Origin: Halanaerobiales bacterium
Lineage (GTDB): Bacteria; Bacillota; Halanaerobiia; Halanaerobiales; DTU029
Direction: 5' to 3'
Assembly: GCA_029981855.1 (NCBI GenBank)
Contig: JARRCS010000002.1
Coordinates: 62,001 to 126,000, forward strand
DNA length: 64,000 nucleotides
Shown here one piece after another: positions 1 to 8,566 of the stretch. The position numbers and the translations under genes were made by a program. The stretch's first letter is position 1, and every line of letters begins with the position of its first letter. Below the pieces are notes generated by a model. It was given only the letters and a program-made list of their open reading frames with translations, was not told the DNA's origin and made no database searches.

Positions 1-1010
<1,010 letters not shown>

Positions 1011-1030
1011 TTATTTATTTTTACAGATTT

Positions 1031-1059
1031 ATAATACCAGATTAAAATAGTTAAGTCAA
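1031..1059 (-). promoter_or_regulatory. Sigma-A promoter of the purD leader
   Basis: TTGACT (1059-1054), a 17-nt spacer and TATTAT (1036-1031) on the minus strand predict transcription from about 1024, just upstream of the guanine aptamer. Confidence 0.8.
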
Positions 1060-1130
1060 ATTAAAACCTAATTTTTATGTCAAAAATCTTCAGGGTAACC
1101 CGGGGTAACCCGAACCTAAATAAAATTAAA

Positions 1131-1226
1131 AAATCAAATTGGCCTAAAGACCATAATATTTAATATTAAAAATTTGATGATGCCGGAAATTATGTTATTT
1201 ATAATACATAATTTCCTCCAGGCATA
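1131..1226 (+). repeat. Composite palindromic repeat C+B, copy 1
   Basis: The C part begins with CAAATTGGCC at about 1135 and continues to AATTTGATG. The B part follows directly: ATGCCGG, then arms GGAAATTATGT/ACATAATTTCC around a short AT-rich loop, ending CAGGCAT. The same C+B order recurs at 39,661-39,745 (minus) and, decayed, at 52,308-52,376. It lies between the 3' end of queT and the purD promoter. The stretch 1060-1130 holds no gene; a short direct repeat of GGGTAACCC lies at 1093-1110. Confidence 0.7.
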
Positions 1227-1248
1227 AAAGCAATAAATAGCCCCCTTT

Positions 1249-1710
1249 TTAAAGGGTAACATCTAATCCTCGTTTTTTTAAGTAGTAGATCAAGGGATAT
1301 CCGAGCAAGAAGACAACTAATGCCTCACTAGCAGCTATCTCAATAGCCGTTAACCAGTAAGGTAGGTCAAATAAAACCTTGAGATAGATACTTATTAAAA
1401 GCCCGTTTAAGACAACCGGGCTGAGGTAGGCAAGGATACTACCGCGAAAATAATAAGTAAAATAGGCGGCTACCAGGGTTACAAGACTTCCCCCGATTAT
1501 ATCTACCAATCCCAATCCTCCAAAAATATTTGAGATTAAGCAGCCGATAAACAAAGCAGGAATAGCCTCCGGATAGATAATCGGTAAGACTGTAAGGGCC
1601 TCAGAAGCTCTAAACTGTAAAGGACCAAAACTAACCGGGGCCAGAATATATGTAATTACAATATATAATCCTGCTATTATAGCCCCTCTGGTTAACCTCT
1701 TTGTTGACAT
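1249..1710 (-). CDS. queT: QueT-family queuosine-precursor transporter (ECF S component)
   Basis: This is a 153-residue polytopic membrane protein that probably imports a queuosine precursor as the substrate-binding subunit of an ECF transporter. The segment QFRASEALTVLPIIYPEAIPA, the GCLISNIFGG stretch and the DIIGGSLVTLVAAY stretch match the QueT family. About five hydrophobic helices can be drawn. It starts 13 nt after the rnhB stop, so it is the last gene of the rpsP-rnhB run. No preQ1 riboswitch is visible before it, and no ECF ATPases are in the window, so it would use shared modules encoded elsewhere. Substrate specificity is inferred from the family. Confidence 0.8.
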   Translation of the reverse strand: MSTKRLTRGAIIAGLYIVITYILAPVSFGPLQFRASEALTVLPIIYPEAIPALFIGCLISNIFGGLGLVDIIGGSLVTLVAAYFTYYFRGSILAYLSPVVLNGLLISIYLKVLFDLPYWLTAIEIAASEALVVFLLGYPLIYYLKKRGLDVTL

Positions 1711-1723
1711 TTTTGAATCCCCC

Positions 1724-2659
1724 CTATTTATTATTTACTATTCTTTGATACTGGGCTCGATAAATCTCCCGTAATCTCTCTAGATTCTCCTCTGAAAAAC
1801 GCCCATATTTACTTATATCTTCCCCTAACTGGTAGAGTTTATTCTCATTCTGAACCTTGAGCAATTTTTCTTTGCACTTAAGAAAATTATATTTACTGAC
1901 AATAGAAAAGGAATAACGGTGGATCGGGGAAGGTCCGTGTTTCTTCAGGGCTTCAATATGCTCACTGGTTCCATAACCCTTATTCCGCAGAAAACCGTAC
2001 TCCGGATAGGTAGAATGATAATCATCTAGTATCCTGTCCCTGCTGACTTTGGCAATTATCGAGGCAGCAGCTATAGCGTTCACCTTGCTATCGCCATCAA
2101 CAACCGTCTCCTGTTGAATTTCGATACCCGGAAGTTCTCTATTCCCATCGATCAGTATGTAATCAGGCCGGGGTGTTAATTTATTGATAGCCTCCTGCAT
2201 AGCTCTAAAGGTAGCCTGCAAAATATTAATCCTGTCAATCACCTTATTATCAATAATACCAACACCAACCGCGACCGCTTTATCCTTTATCTCAGAAAAG
2301 AGCCTTTCCCGCTCCCTTTCGGTCAGTTTCTTGGAATCATCAAGCCCGATAATCTTAATCTCCGGCTTGAGAATAACCGCAGCTGCAACAACAGGCCCGG
2401 CCAGAGGTCCCCTACCGGCTTCATCAACACCGGCCACCAGTTTATATCCTTCTTCTTTAAGCTGCAACTCCCTTTTATTCATTTTATACCAGCGCTCTTC
2501 CTTATTCTTTTCCTGCTCCCTTATTCTTCTATATTTTTTTGCCAGCTCTCTAACCCCCTTGCGGGAGTCACCGGCTAATCTCTCAATAATATCAGCTGTT
2601 ACCTCTATCCCCTTTAAATACTCTTTAATCTCCTCTATACTATTTTCCTGCCAGTACAA
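1724..2659 (-). CDS. rnhB: Ribonuclease HII with N- and C-terminal extensions
   Basis: RNase HII cuts the RNA strand of RNA:DNA hybrids and removes single ribonucleotides from DNA. The core runs from about residue 74. VDEAGRGPLAGPV carries the catalytic Asp79-Glu80, LIDGN carries Asp171, and VVDGDSKVNAIAAASI carries the fourth acidic site near residues 188-190. At 311 residues it is longer than the roughly 255-residue Bacillus protein. A basic, helical N-terminal region of about 75 residues resembles that of other Firmicutes RnhB proteins. The C-terminal 50 residues or so are extra and do not resemble a domain I know. The gene starts 3 nt after the rbgA stop, so the two are cotranscribed. Confidence 0.95.
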   Translation of the reverse strand: MYWQENSIEEIKEYLKGIEVTADIIERLAGDSRKGVRELAKKYRRIREQEKNKEERWYKMNKRELQLKEEGYKLVAGVDEAGRGPLAGPVVAAAVILKPEIKIIGLDDSKKLTERERERLFSEIKDKAVAVGVGIIDNKVIDRINILQATFRAMQEAINKLTPRPDYILIDGNRELPGIEIQQETVVDGDSKVNAIAAASIIAKVSRDRILDDYHSTYPEYGFLRNKGYGTSEHIEALKKHGPSPIHRYSFSIVSKYNFLKCKEKLLKVQNENKLYQLGEDISKYGRFSEENLERLREIYRAQYQRIVNNK

Positions 2660-2662
2660 GTT

Positions 2663-3511
2663 TTACGCCTCCATTACAGGTTTTTCCAGGGTGACAGGGC
2701 CTAACTTACCCTTGCGGAAATCATTAATCAGGGTCCTGCTAGCCCTACTCCGGTCAACCTTACCCCCGCTCATCAAACAGCCCCGTTTCCGGCCAATCAG
2801 CGGTAAGATATCATAGGGCTGGTCGGTCTTAATCTCAATCCCGTAGCCCTCTTCTAAGATACCCCTATCGATAGCGAGAAGGTATTCGATTAATTTATAG
2901 GCAGCCAGTTCCTGATCAAAGATATCGTCACTGACAGCTCCGGTTAAGGCCAGTTTATAACCGACATCTTCATCCTCAAATTTTGGCCAGAGGATTCCCG
3001 GTGTATCCAGGAGCTGAATCCTCTCTCCAACCTTAATCCACTGCCTACCTCTGGTTACCCCGGGCTTATTACCGGTTTTAGTAATGCTTATGCCGGCCAG
3101 TACATTTATCAGGGCTGACTTTCCTACATTGGGTATTCCCAAAATCATAATCCTGATATCCCTGCTTCTTCTACCCCTTTTCTGTATAGCCCGGTTGATC
3201 ACCCGTCCCCTCTCCTCAATCAGACCTAGTAATTCCTGGACCCCTTCCCCCTCAAGGGAGTTGATCTTGACTACGGAAAACTTCCTCTGCAAAAATTCTT
3301 CCCAGCTTAAGGTTAAAGCCTTATCGGCCAGGTCAATCTTGTTCAGGACAACTATCCTTTCCTTATTTTGTAAAAGCTCATCCAGATCAGGGTTCCTGCT
3401 GCTTGAGGGAATACGGGCATCCAGAACCTCGACAACCAGATCAATCAGCTTTAAATCTTCCTTAAGTATTCTTTTTGCCTTGGCCATATGGCCCGGATAC
3501 CATTGAATCAT
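2663..3511 (-). CDS. rbgA: Ribosome biogenesis GTPase RbgA (YlqF)
   Basis: RbgA is a circularly permuted GTPase needed for late 50S subunit assembly. The order of G motifs is permuted as expected: NKID at residues 57-60 (G4), then GIPNVGKS at about 125-132 (G1), then DTPG at 169-172 (G3). The start MIQWYPGHMAKAKR matches the family and gives 282 residues, the usual length. A longer in-frame ORF reaches upstream to 3766 but only overlaps rplS in another frame, so I place the start at 3511. The ribosome binding site is weak, and a hairpin with a T-run separates the gene from rplS. Confidence 0.95.
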   Translation of the reverse strand: MIQWYPGHMAKAKRILKEDLKLIDLVVEVLDARIPSSSRNPDLDELLQNKERIVVLNKIDLADKALTLSWEEFLQRKFSVVKINSLEGEGVQELLGLIEERGRVINRAIQKRGRRSRDIRIMILGIPNVGKSALINVLAGISITKTGNKPGVTRGRQWIKVGERIQLLDTPGILWPKFEDEDVGYKLALTGAVSDDIFDQELAAYKLIEYLLAIDRGILEEGYGIEIKTDQPYDILPLIGRKRGCLMSGGKVDRSRASRTLINDFRKGKLGPVTLEKPVMEA

Positions 3512-3534
3512 AAGACCACATCCCATAAGGTATG

Positions 3535-3566
3535 AAAAAAGGGTGTAAGGAAAAGCCCCCCACCCT
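3535..3566 (-). terminator. Terminator between rplS and rbgA
   Basis: The minus strand has AAGGGTG/CACCCTT pairing around a GC-rich loop, followed by TTTTTT. It lies just after the rplS stop and probably gives partial termination, because rbgA, rnhB and queT have no clear promoter of their own here. Confidence 0.6.
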
Positions 3567-3572
3567 TTATGT

Positions 3573-3926
3573 TTAATCTCTTTTTTCCTTGATACGTGCA
3601 GCTTTACCTTTTCTGCCACGTAAGTAATATAATTTTGCTCTCCTGACATCGCCACGGCGGACCACCTTAAGGCTGGCAATCTTGGGTGAATGAACCGGGA
3701 AGGTCCTTTCAACCCCAACACCGTGAGAGATCTTACGCACGGTAAAGGTTTCTCTATTTCCACCATTCTGGCGTTTTATGACAACCCCTTCAAAGGGCTG
3801 TAGACGTTCTTTACCCCCTTCAACAACCTTAACCATTAAACGCACGGTGTCACCCGGAGCAAACTCAGGGATATCATCCCTTAACTGTTCCTTTTCAATA
3901 TCTCTAATTATATCGTTCACTTGCAT
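3573..3926 (-). CDS. rplS: Large ribosomal subunit protein bL19
   Basis: bL19 lies at the 30S-50S interface of the ribosome. The 117-residue sequence is of usual length, with [21 protein letters not shown] near the start and [15 protein letters not shown] in the middle, both hallmarks of the family. The ribosome binding site GGAAGGAGG precedes the ATG with good spacing. A promoter is predicted about 95-120 nt upstream, leaving a structured 5' leader of roughly 90 nt that could hold an autoregulatory L19 leader. Confidence 0.97.
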   Translation of the reverse strand: MQVNDIIRDIEKEQLRDDIPEFAPGDTVRLMVKVVEGGKERLQPFEGVVIKRQNGGNRETFTVRKISHGVGVERTFPVHSPKIASLKVVRRGDVRRAKLYYLRGRKGKAARIKEKRD

Positions 3927-4020
3927 CTCTACCTCCTTCCTTAGACATGTATAGATCCGGCCTATTTATGAAAATAAAGTTATTAACTTAAGTCTGGTAA
4001 CCTTAAGATTCACAATTGGT

Positions 4021-4049
4021 ATTATACCACATAAAAGATAAAAAAACAA
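4021..4049 (-). promoter_or_regulatory. Sigma-A promoter of rplS
   Basis: TTGTTT, a 17-nt spacer and TATAAT are present on the minus strand. The -10 lies inside a perfect palindrome, TGGTATAATACCA. The leader downstream contains a CTTAAG...CTTAAG hairpin, a possible L19 leader structure. Confidence 0.6.
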
Positions 4050-4054
4050 TAATC

Positions 4055-4636
4055 TTATTCCCACCAGGCATCAGCCAGCAGCCGGTCGAGAATGATTGAA
4101 ACAGCACTTCTGACGGAGAGATGATTAAAATCCCCCCTGCCGTAAACCGGTGCCAGGATATAATCACATAAACTCAGGGTCTCCTCCGTCAAGCCCCAGC
4201 CGGTACCAAAGATGATTAAAAAGGGTTTAGTGGAGCCGGCAATAAGCTGCCTCATCTCCTTGAAAGAAACGGTATCGGGAGATCTTCTGGCACTTGTGGC
4301 TACCAGTCTGGGCCTCTTACCCATCTCTTCTTCTATCCTTTCAATAACCTCCTCGAGGGAACTGGCGATATCCAGAACCGAGAAAGCCTCCTGCCGGTTA
4401 GAGTTATATTCTGCCCCGTATTCACTGGTCCAGTATTTCTGCATCCGCCGGACAAGGGCCTGCTGTGACTTTAAGGGGTTAATCACGTAATACCGGTTAA
4501 TACTATAGGTCCTGCCGGCCCTGGCGATATCGTGCAGATCCATATTGGTAATTGTGGTAGTAATTTTTTCCTTCCGCTTATTGTAAACGGGTGAATGGAC
4601 TAAACCAAGGTAAATATCAGCATCTAATCTCCCCAT
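4055..4636 (-). CDS. SPOUT-superfamily RNA methyltransferase (trmD-rplS type)
   Basis: This 193-residue protein belongs to a small SPOUT-like family of predicted SAM-dependent RNA methyltransferases that sits between trmD and rplS in many Clostridia and Thermotogae. The N-terminal LDADIYLGLVHSPVYNK and the C-terminal FLIIFGTGWGLTEE, with YGRGDFNHLSVRSA close to the end, are characteristic; the latter is likely the knotted SAM-binding region. It overlaps the trmD stop by one base. The exact RNA target is not known to me. Confidence 0.8.
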   Translation of the reverse strand: MGRLDADIYLGLVHSPVYNKRKEKITTTITNMDLHDIARAGRTYSINRYYVINPLKSQQALVRRMQKYWTSEYGAEYNSNRQEAFSVLDIASSLEEVIERIEEEMGKRPRLVATSARRSPDTVSFKEMRQLIAGSTKPFLIIFGTGWGLTEETLSLCDYILAPVYGRGDFNHLSVRSAVSIILDRLLADAWWE

Positions 4637-5382
4637 TAATTGCCACCTTCTAATTCTGCCTTGATCTCCTTTAATAATTCCTGGTCCTCAGGATTTAGTT
4701 CCTTTTCTGCCAGCAGGTCAGGCCGGCGCAAAAGGGTCCTTTTTAAAGCCTGTTTTCGCCTCCATCTGGCAATCTCACCGTGATGTCCGCTGAGCAGGAT
4801 CTCCGGGACTTCCATACCTTTAAATTCCCTCGGTCTGGTATAATGAGGGTAATCAAGGAGCCCGTTATAAAAGGAATCCTCTATTCTGGATTGCTCATCC
4901 CCGAGTACACCAGGAATCATCCTGGCAACAGCATCTACCAGGACAATAGCGGCAATCTCTCCCCCGGTCAGGACATAATCACCGATCGATATCTCATCGG
5001 TTACTATACTCTGGCGGACCCTCTCATCGACACCTTCATAGTGTCCACAGATCAGTGTTAACCCCCTTTCCTTACTTAAATCCTTAACCAGGGTCTGATC
5101 CAATCGCCTACCCTGGGGACTGAGTAAGATAACCGGGGAATCCTCACCCCTCTGCTGCCGGATATCCTCCCAGGCCCGGTAGATAGGTTCGATCTTCATA
5201 ACCATTCCCGCCCCTCCACCGTAGGGATAATCATCGGCAACATTATGCTTATCATGGGTATAGTCCCTGATATTTATTAAATTTATCTCCAAAAGTCCTT
5301 TCTCCCGGGCTCTAGCCAGAATACTCTCACTGAAGGGGCTGGAGAATATCCCGGGAAATAGGGTCAGAATATCGAAATACAT
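4636..5382 (-). CDS. trmD: tRNA (guanine37-N1)-methyltransferase
   Basis: TrmD methylates G37 next to the anticodon and prevents +1 frameshifting. The start [13 protein letters not shown] at 5382 is preceded by GGGGGGTTAAGT, a well-spaced ribosome binding site, so it is preferred over an ATG seven codons upstream; this gives 248 residues. The SPOUT knot segments [24 protein letters not shown] and [11 protein letters not shown] are all present. It lies in the conserved order rpsP-khpA-rimM-trmD-rplS. Confidence 0.97.
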   Translation of the reverse strand: MYFDILTLFPGIFSSPFSESILARAREKGLLEINLINIRDYTHDKHNVADDYPYGGGAGMVMKIEPIYRAWEDIRQQRGEDSPVILLSPQGRRLDQTLVKDLSKERGLTLICGHYEGVDERVRQSIVTDEISIGDYVLTGGEIAAIVLVDAVARMIPGVLGDEQSRIEDSFYNGLLDYPHYTRPREFKGMEVPEILLSGHHGEIARWRRKQALKRTLLRRPDLLAEKELNPEDQELLKEIKAELEGGN

Positions 5383-5399
5383 ACTTAACCCCCCGGATA

Positions 5400-5915
5400 T
5401 CATAGTTCCAAAAGTCCCGGAATCGGATTAATGATTATCTCCCCCGTTTGCTCATTTATCTCGGTAATAATCTCCCGGGCGGCAGGTATCATATACTCCT
5501 TCTTATCGCCCTTAACCAGAAAAATATCCGTTCCACCTGTAGTAATCACCTCTGCTAGCTCACCGATGGATTCACCCTTATTGGTAATCACCCTAAAACC
5601 GGTTAGCTGGTCGATATAGTATTCATCTTCCTTAAGAGGTAAGGCTTCGCTCTCGGGTATCTTTACCAGATAGTCCCGTAAATTCAGGGCCTCTCCAATA
5701 TCATTAATCCCATCCAGTTTTAAAATCACAAATTTTTTATGGAAACGAATCCCTTCAATTCTCTTTTCTAAAATATTCTCCCCTTTAACCAGATAAACCC
5801 TATCCAGAAACTCATATCTTTCAGGAAAATCGGTCAGGGGAATAACCCTGACTTCACCTCGATTACCCTGGTTTCGGGTTATTTTACCAATGGTAATCAG
5901 CTCTAAATCATTCAC
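5400..5915 (-). CDS. rimM: 16S rRNA processing protein RimM
   Basis: RimM helps mature the 3' domain of the 30S subunit and binds S19. The 171-residue protein has the usual two beta-barrels: an N-terminal [25 protein letters not shown] and a C-terminal PRC barrel with [11 protein letters not shown] and [19 protein letters not shown]. It lies between khpA and trmD with a short gap on each side, as in most Firmicutes. Confidence 0.95.
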   Translation of the reverse strand: MNDLELITIGKITRNQGNRGEVRVIPLTDFPERYEFLDRVYLVKGENILEKRIEGIRFHKKFVILKLDGINDIGEALNLRDYLVKIPESEALPLKEDEYYIDQLTGFRVITNKGESIGELAEVITTGGTDIFLVKGDKKEYMIPAAREIITEINEQTGEIIINPIPGLLEL

Positions 5916-5944
5916 TAAGCCTCAGCTCCCTTAAGGGGAAGGTA

Positions 5945-6178
5945 TTAGGACTCTTGAATATCGACAATTACCTTTTTCCCCTCTTTCGTGGCAGCAGCTT
6001 TAACCACGGTCCTGATTGCACGGGCAATCCTTCCTTGTTTGCCGATTATTTTACCCATATCATCATCAGCTACTGTAACTTCAAGAATTACTGATTTTTC
6101 ACCCTCAACCTGATTAACGCGAACCATCTCCGGCTGGTCTACGATTGCTTTAGCGATAGTCTCAACCAATTCCTTCAC
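5945..6178 (-). CDS. khpA: KH-domain RNA-binding protein KhpA
   Basis: This is a 77-residue single KH domain with the RNA-binding loop GKIIGKQGR at about residues 42-50. KhpA pairs with KhpB to bind RNA and influences cell elongation and division in Firmicutes. Its place between rpsP and rimM is the conserved one. No KhpB is in this window. Confidence 0.93.
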   Translation of the reverse strand: MKELVETIAKAIVDQPEMVRVNQVEGEKSVILEVTVADDDMGKIIGKQGRIARAIRTVVKAAATKEGKKVIVDIQES

Positions 6179-6193
6179 TGGAGTAATCCCCCT

Positions 6194-6460
6194 TTATTCT
6201 TTCTGTTCATTAAATTTAGCCAGAACACCTTCCTTTTTCAACAAACTGCGTACTGTATTAGAAGGTATAGCACCTTCCTTTAACCATTTCAGCGCCTTCT
6301 CCTCATTTATCTTGACGGTTGCAGGTTCGGTTGTAGGATTATAATAGCCAAGCTCCTCAATAAAACGGCCATCACGTGGTTTTCTGGAATCTGCAACAAC
6401 CAGGCGGTATGATGCATTCCTCTTGCTTCCCATCCTTCTTAAACGAATCTTGACAGACAA
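6194..6460 (-). CDS. rpsP: Small ribosomal subunit protein bS16
   Basis: bS16 is an early-assembling 30S protein. It has 88 residues and the family start [24 protein letters not shown] followed by [12 protein letters not shown]. It opens the rpsP-trmD-rplS run and is preceded by a strong GAAAGGGGGTGA ribosome binding site. Confidence 0.97.
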   Translation of the reverse strand: MSVKIRLRRMGSKRNASYRLVVADSRKPRDGRFIEELGYYNPTTEPATVKINEEKALKWLKEGAIPSNTVRSLLKKEGVLAKFNEQKE

Positions 6461-6516
6461 CTATCTCACCCCCTTTCAAGGAAAATAAATATAAGTCAAA
6501 TCTATAACACTTAGTT

Positions 6517-6545
6517 GATATATTTACCATGGTTGAACGTTACAA
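6517..6545 (-). promoter_or_regulatory. Candidate promoter of the rpsP operon
   Basis: TTGTAA, a 17-nt spacer and TATATC lie about 60 nt before rpsP on the minus strand. The -10 is imperfect, so the call is tentative. Confidence 0.4.
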
Positions 6546-6561
6546 ATTTTAGTCTGGATGA

Positions 6562-6639
6562 GGCTAAAAAATGGATAAGAAAGAATAACTGTTTGAACGA
6601 ACGATAGTAAGTGAGTTTTATTCTTTCCCGTTTTTAGCC
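6562..6639. repeat. Long imperfect inverted repeat between ffh and rpsP
   Basis: Outer arms GGCTAAAAA/TTTTTAGCC (6562-6570 and 6631-6639) enclose inner arms GAAAGAATAAC/GTTTTATTCTTTC and a loop of about 25 nt. On the minus strand it follows ffh and could act as a terminator or processing hairpin, though no clean U-tract follows it. Confidence 0.6.
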
Positions 6640-6681
6640 GAAGGAAGAGGTAAAAAATTCAGTGAAGAGAGTAATATTTAA

Positions 6682-8019
6682 CTAACCGAAGAAAGGTATT
6701 CTACCCCTCTTCCTTCCTCTAGGCATGTCACTTAACTGTTTCATCATCTTCTTTGTTTGTTTAAACTGTTTTAAGAGGCGGTTAACCTCCTGAATACTGG
6801 TGCCACTACCACGGGCAATCCTTCTTCTCCTGCTCCCGTTAATAATCTCGGGCTTACGCCTTTCTTCAGGAGTCATGGAGTTAATGATCGCCTCAATATG
6901 GTCAAGCTGTTTTTCATCAACTTGTAGATTCTTCAACTGACCTGCCCCGGCGAAACCAGGAATCATACCCAGTATCTGATCAAGTGGCCCCATATTCCTG
7001 ACCTGATCCATCTGCTCCAGGAAATCCTCCAGGGTAAACTCATTCTGCCTTAGCTTCTCTTCAAGCTCCTGGGCCTTCTGGGCATCGATACTGGCCTCCG
7101 CCTTCTCAATCAGGCTTAATACATCACCCATCCCCAGGATACGGGAGGCCATCCGGTCAGGATAAAAGGGCTCCAGGGCATCCAGTTTTTCACCCATACC
7201 GACAAACTTAATTGGTTTTCCGGTAACGGCCTTAATGGAAAGGGCAGCCCCACCACGGGCATCCCCGTCCAGTTTGGTCAGGATCACCCCGTCAATACCC
7301 AGGGCCTGATCGAAGTTTTTGGCCACATTGACGGCATCCTGGCCAGTCATGGCATCAACCACCAGCAGGATTTCGTGAGGATGGATATTTTCCTTGATGG
7401 CTTTAAGTTCCTCCATCATCTTCTCATCAATATGGAGCCTACCGGCCGTATCAAGGATAACAATATCATTACCGTGAGACCCGGCATAGCTGATACCCGC
7501 TTTAGCAATATCAACCGGGTCATGTTGATCTCCCATCGAAAAAACAGGAATATCAAGCCGGTCCCCCAGCACCTGTAACTGCTTGATGGCCGCAGGGCGA
7601 TAGATATCCCCGGCAACCAGCAGGGGCTGTTTACCCTGTTTTTTGAGTGTACGGGCCAGTTTACCGGCACTGGTCGTCTTACCGGCACCCTGTAAACCCG
7701 CCAGCATGATTACCGTTGGTGGCTCGGGAGAGAAAGTAAGATCACTCTTACTCCCACCCATCAGCTCTGTTAATTCATCATTAACAATCTTGATAACCTG
7801 TTGGCCGGGAGTCAGGCTCTGCATCACATCATGCCCGACGGCTCTTTCTTCAACCTTCTTGACAAACTTCTTAACCACTTTATAGTTTACATCGGCCTCA
7901 AGCAGGGCCAGTTTTACCTCTTTTAAGGCCGTCTTGACATCTTTTTCGCTCAATTTGCCCTTGCCGCGGAGTTTCTTTAAGGTTCCCTGTAGTTTTTCGG
8001 CTAATCCCTCAAAGATCAT
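6682..8019 (-). CDS. ffh: Signal recognition particle protein Ffh
   Basis: Ffh is the SRP54 GTPase that binds signal peptides on ribosomes and docks with FtsY at the membrane. The order is N domain (1-90), G domain with GLQGAGKTT at 108-116, DTAGR and TKLDGDARGG, then a Met-rich M domain with the RNA-binding GSGTSIQEVNRLLKQF. The 445-residue length is normal. It follows ylxM with a 14-nt gap, the standard ylxM-ffh pair. Confidence 0.97.
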   Translation of the reverse strand: MIFEGLAEKLQGTLKKLRGKGKLSEKDVKTALKEVKLALLEADVNYKVVKKFVKKVEERAVGHDVMQSLTPGQQVIKIVNDELTELMGGSKSDLTFSPEPPTVIMLAGLQGAGKTTSAGKLARTLKKQGKQPLLVAGDIYRPAAIKQLQVLGDRLDIPVFSMGDQHDPVDIAKAGISYAGSHGNDIVILDTAGRLHIDEKMMEELKAIKENIHPHEILLVVDAMTGQDAVNVAKNFDQALGIDGVILTKLDGDARGGAALSIKAVTGKPIKFVGMGEKLDALEPFYPDRMASRILGMGDVLSLIEKAEASIDAQKAQELEEKLRQNEFTLEDFLEQMDQVRNMGPLDQILGMIPGFAGAGQLKNLQVDEKQLDHIEAIINSMTPEERRKPEIINGSRRRRIARGSGTSIQEVNRLLKQFKQTKKMMKQLSDMPRGRKRGRIPFFG

Positions 8020-8033
8020 ATTTATTATCCTCC

Positions 8034-8375
8034 CTAAAGATGTTTTTTAATCTTCTCAACCCTCTCTAAAATCCCTTTTTTTATCTCATTCTCCAGCTGA
8101 TGTTTATCTATATAACTGGCTAAATCATCTATCTCTTCTTTAAGTCTTCTGTATTTAGCTACTAAACCCAGTTTCTTCTCATATTCTCTCAGTATATCCT
8201 CCCCGCGGTGCAGGTGATCATATACAGCCTGCCGGCTGATACCTAACCTTTCAGCAATCTCGCCCAGGGAAAGATCATCATAATAATATAACAGTATAGC
8301 CTCTTGCTGTTTTGCCGTTAAAATCTCTCCGTAAAAATCGAATAAAAGGCCTATTTCAACAACCTTCTCTAACAA
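8034..8375 (-). CDS. ylxM: SRP-associated helix-turn-helix protein YlxM
   Basis: YlxM is a small all-helical protein with a sigma-4-like HTH that is encoded with ffh and binds the SRP. LTAKQQEAILLYYYDDLSLGE and ISRQAVYDHLHRGE match the family. I place the start at TTG 8375 because CAGGTGA lies 5 nt upstream of it and the resulting 113 residues fit the usual length of about 110. A longer frame reaches to 8447 but lies inside the promoter. The ribosome binding site is one arm of an inverted repeat, described separately. Confidence 0.88.
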   Translation of the reverse strand: MLEKVVEIGLLFDFYGEILTAKQQEAILLYYYDDLSLGEIAERLGISRQAVYDHLHRGEDILREYEKKLGLVAKYRRLKEEIDDLASYIDKHQLENEIKKGILERVEKIKKHL

Positions 8376-8379
8376 AAAA

Positions 8380-8418
8380 ATCACCTGCTGTGTTAAGGAA
8401 ATTAACTTTACAGGTGAT
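8380..8418 (-). promoter_or_regulatory. Inverted repeat covering the ylxM ribosome binding site
   Basis: ATCACCTG (8418-8411) and CAGGTGAT (8387-8380) are exact 8-bp complements. An inner GTTAA/TTAAC stem lies between them. The inner arm contains the ylxM Shine-Dalgarno sequence and the outer arm starts right after the -10 box. Confidence 0.6.
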
Positions 8419-8447
8419 AGTTTACAATAATTATTACATCTTGTCAA
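8419..8447 (-). promoter_or_regulatory. Sigma-A promoter of ylxM-ffh
   Basis: TTGACA (8447-8442), a 17-nt spacer and TAAACT (8424-8419) on the minus strand give a near-consensus promoter just upstream of ylxM. Confidence 0.8.
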
Positions 8448-8480
8448 GTATTTTCACAAAGCAAATATAAATATATTCTA

Positions 8481-8566
8481 AACTACAAATAGATGTTGGA
8501 AAGATGTTCGGTAATTTTTTGTAAAAGTCTTGTTGAATCGGAGTTAAAAATCAGGTCGAGCCACCG
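8481..8566 (+). repeat. Dispersed repeat A, long form (left part)
   Basis: It begins AACTACAAATAGATGTTGG and continues through TTGAATCGGAG, AAAAATCAGGTCGAG and CCACCG up to the ftsY stop codon. The closing right arm is missing. The same long-form interior occurs at 38,340-38,423 and 23,893-24,056. Confidence 0.7.

Noticed and set aside
1093-1110. GGGTAACCC double copy as a regulatory site
   Set aside because: Two short direct copies in an AT-rich gap with no promoter nearby; too little to support a site.
1711-1723. preQ1 riboswitch for queT
   Set aside because: Only 13 nt separate rnhB and queT, too little for the aptamer, and none is visible within rnhB.
3512-3766. Longer N-terminus for rbgA
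   Set aside because: The extra 85 codons overlap rplS in another frame, are unlike RbgA, and a terminator lies within them. The family start is at 3511.
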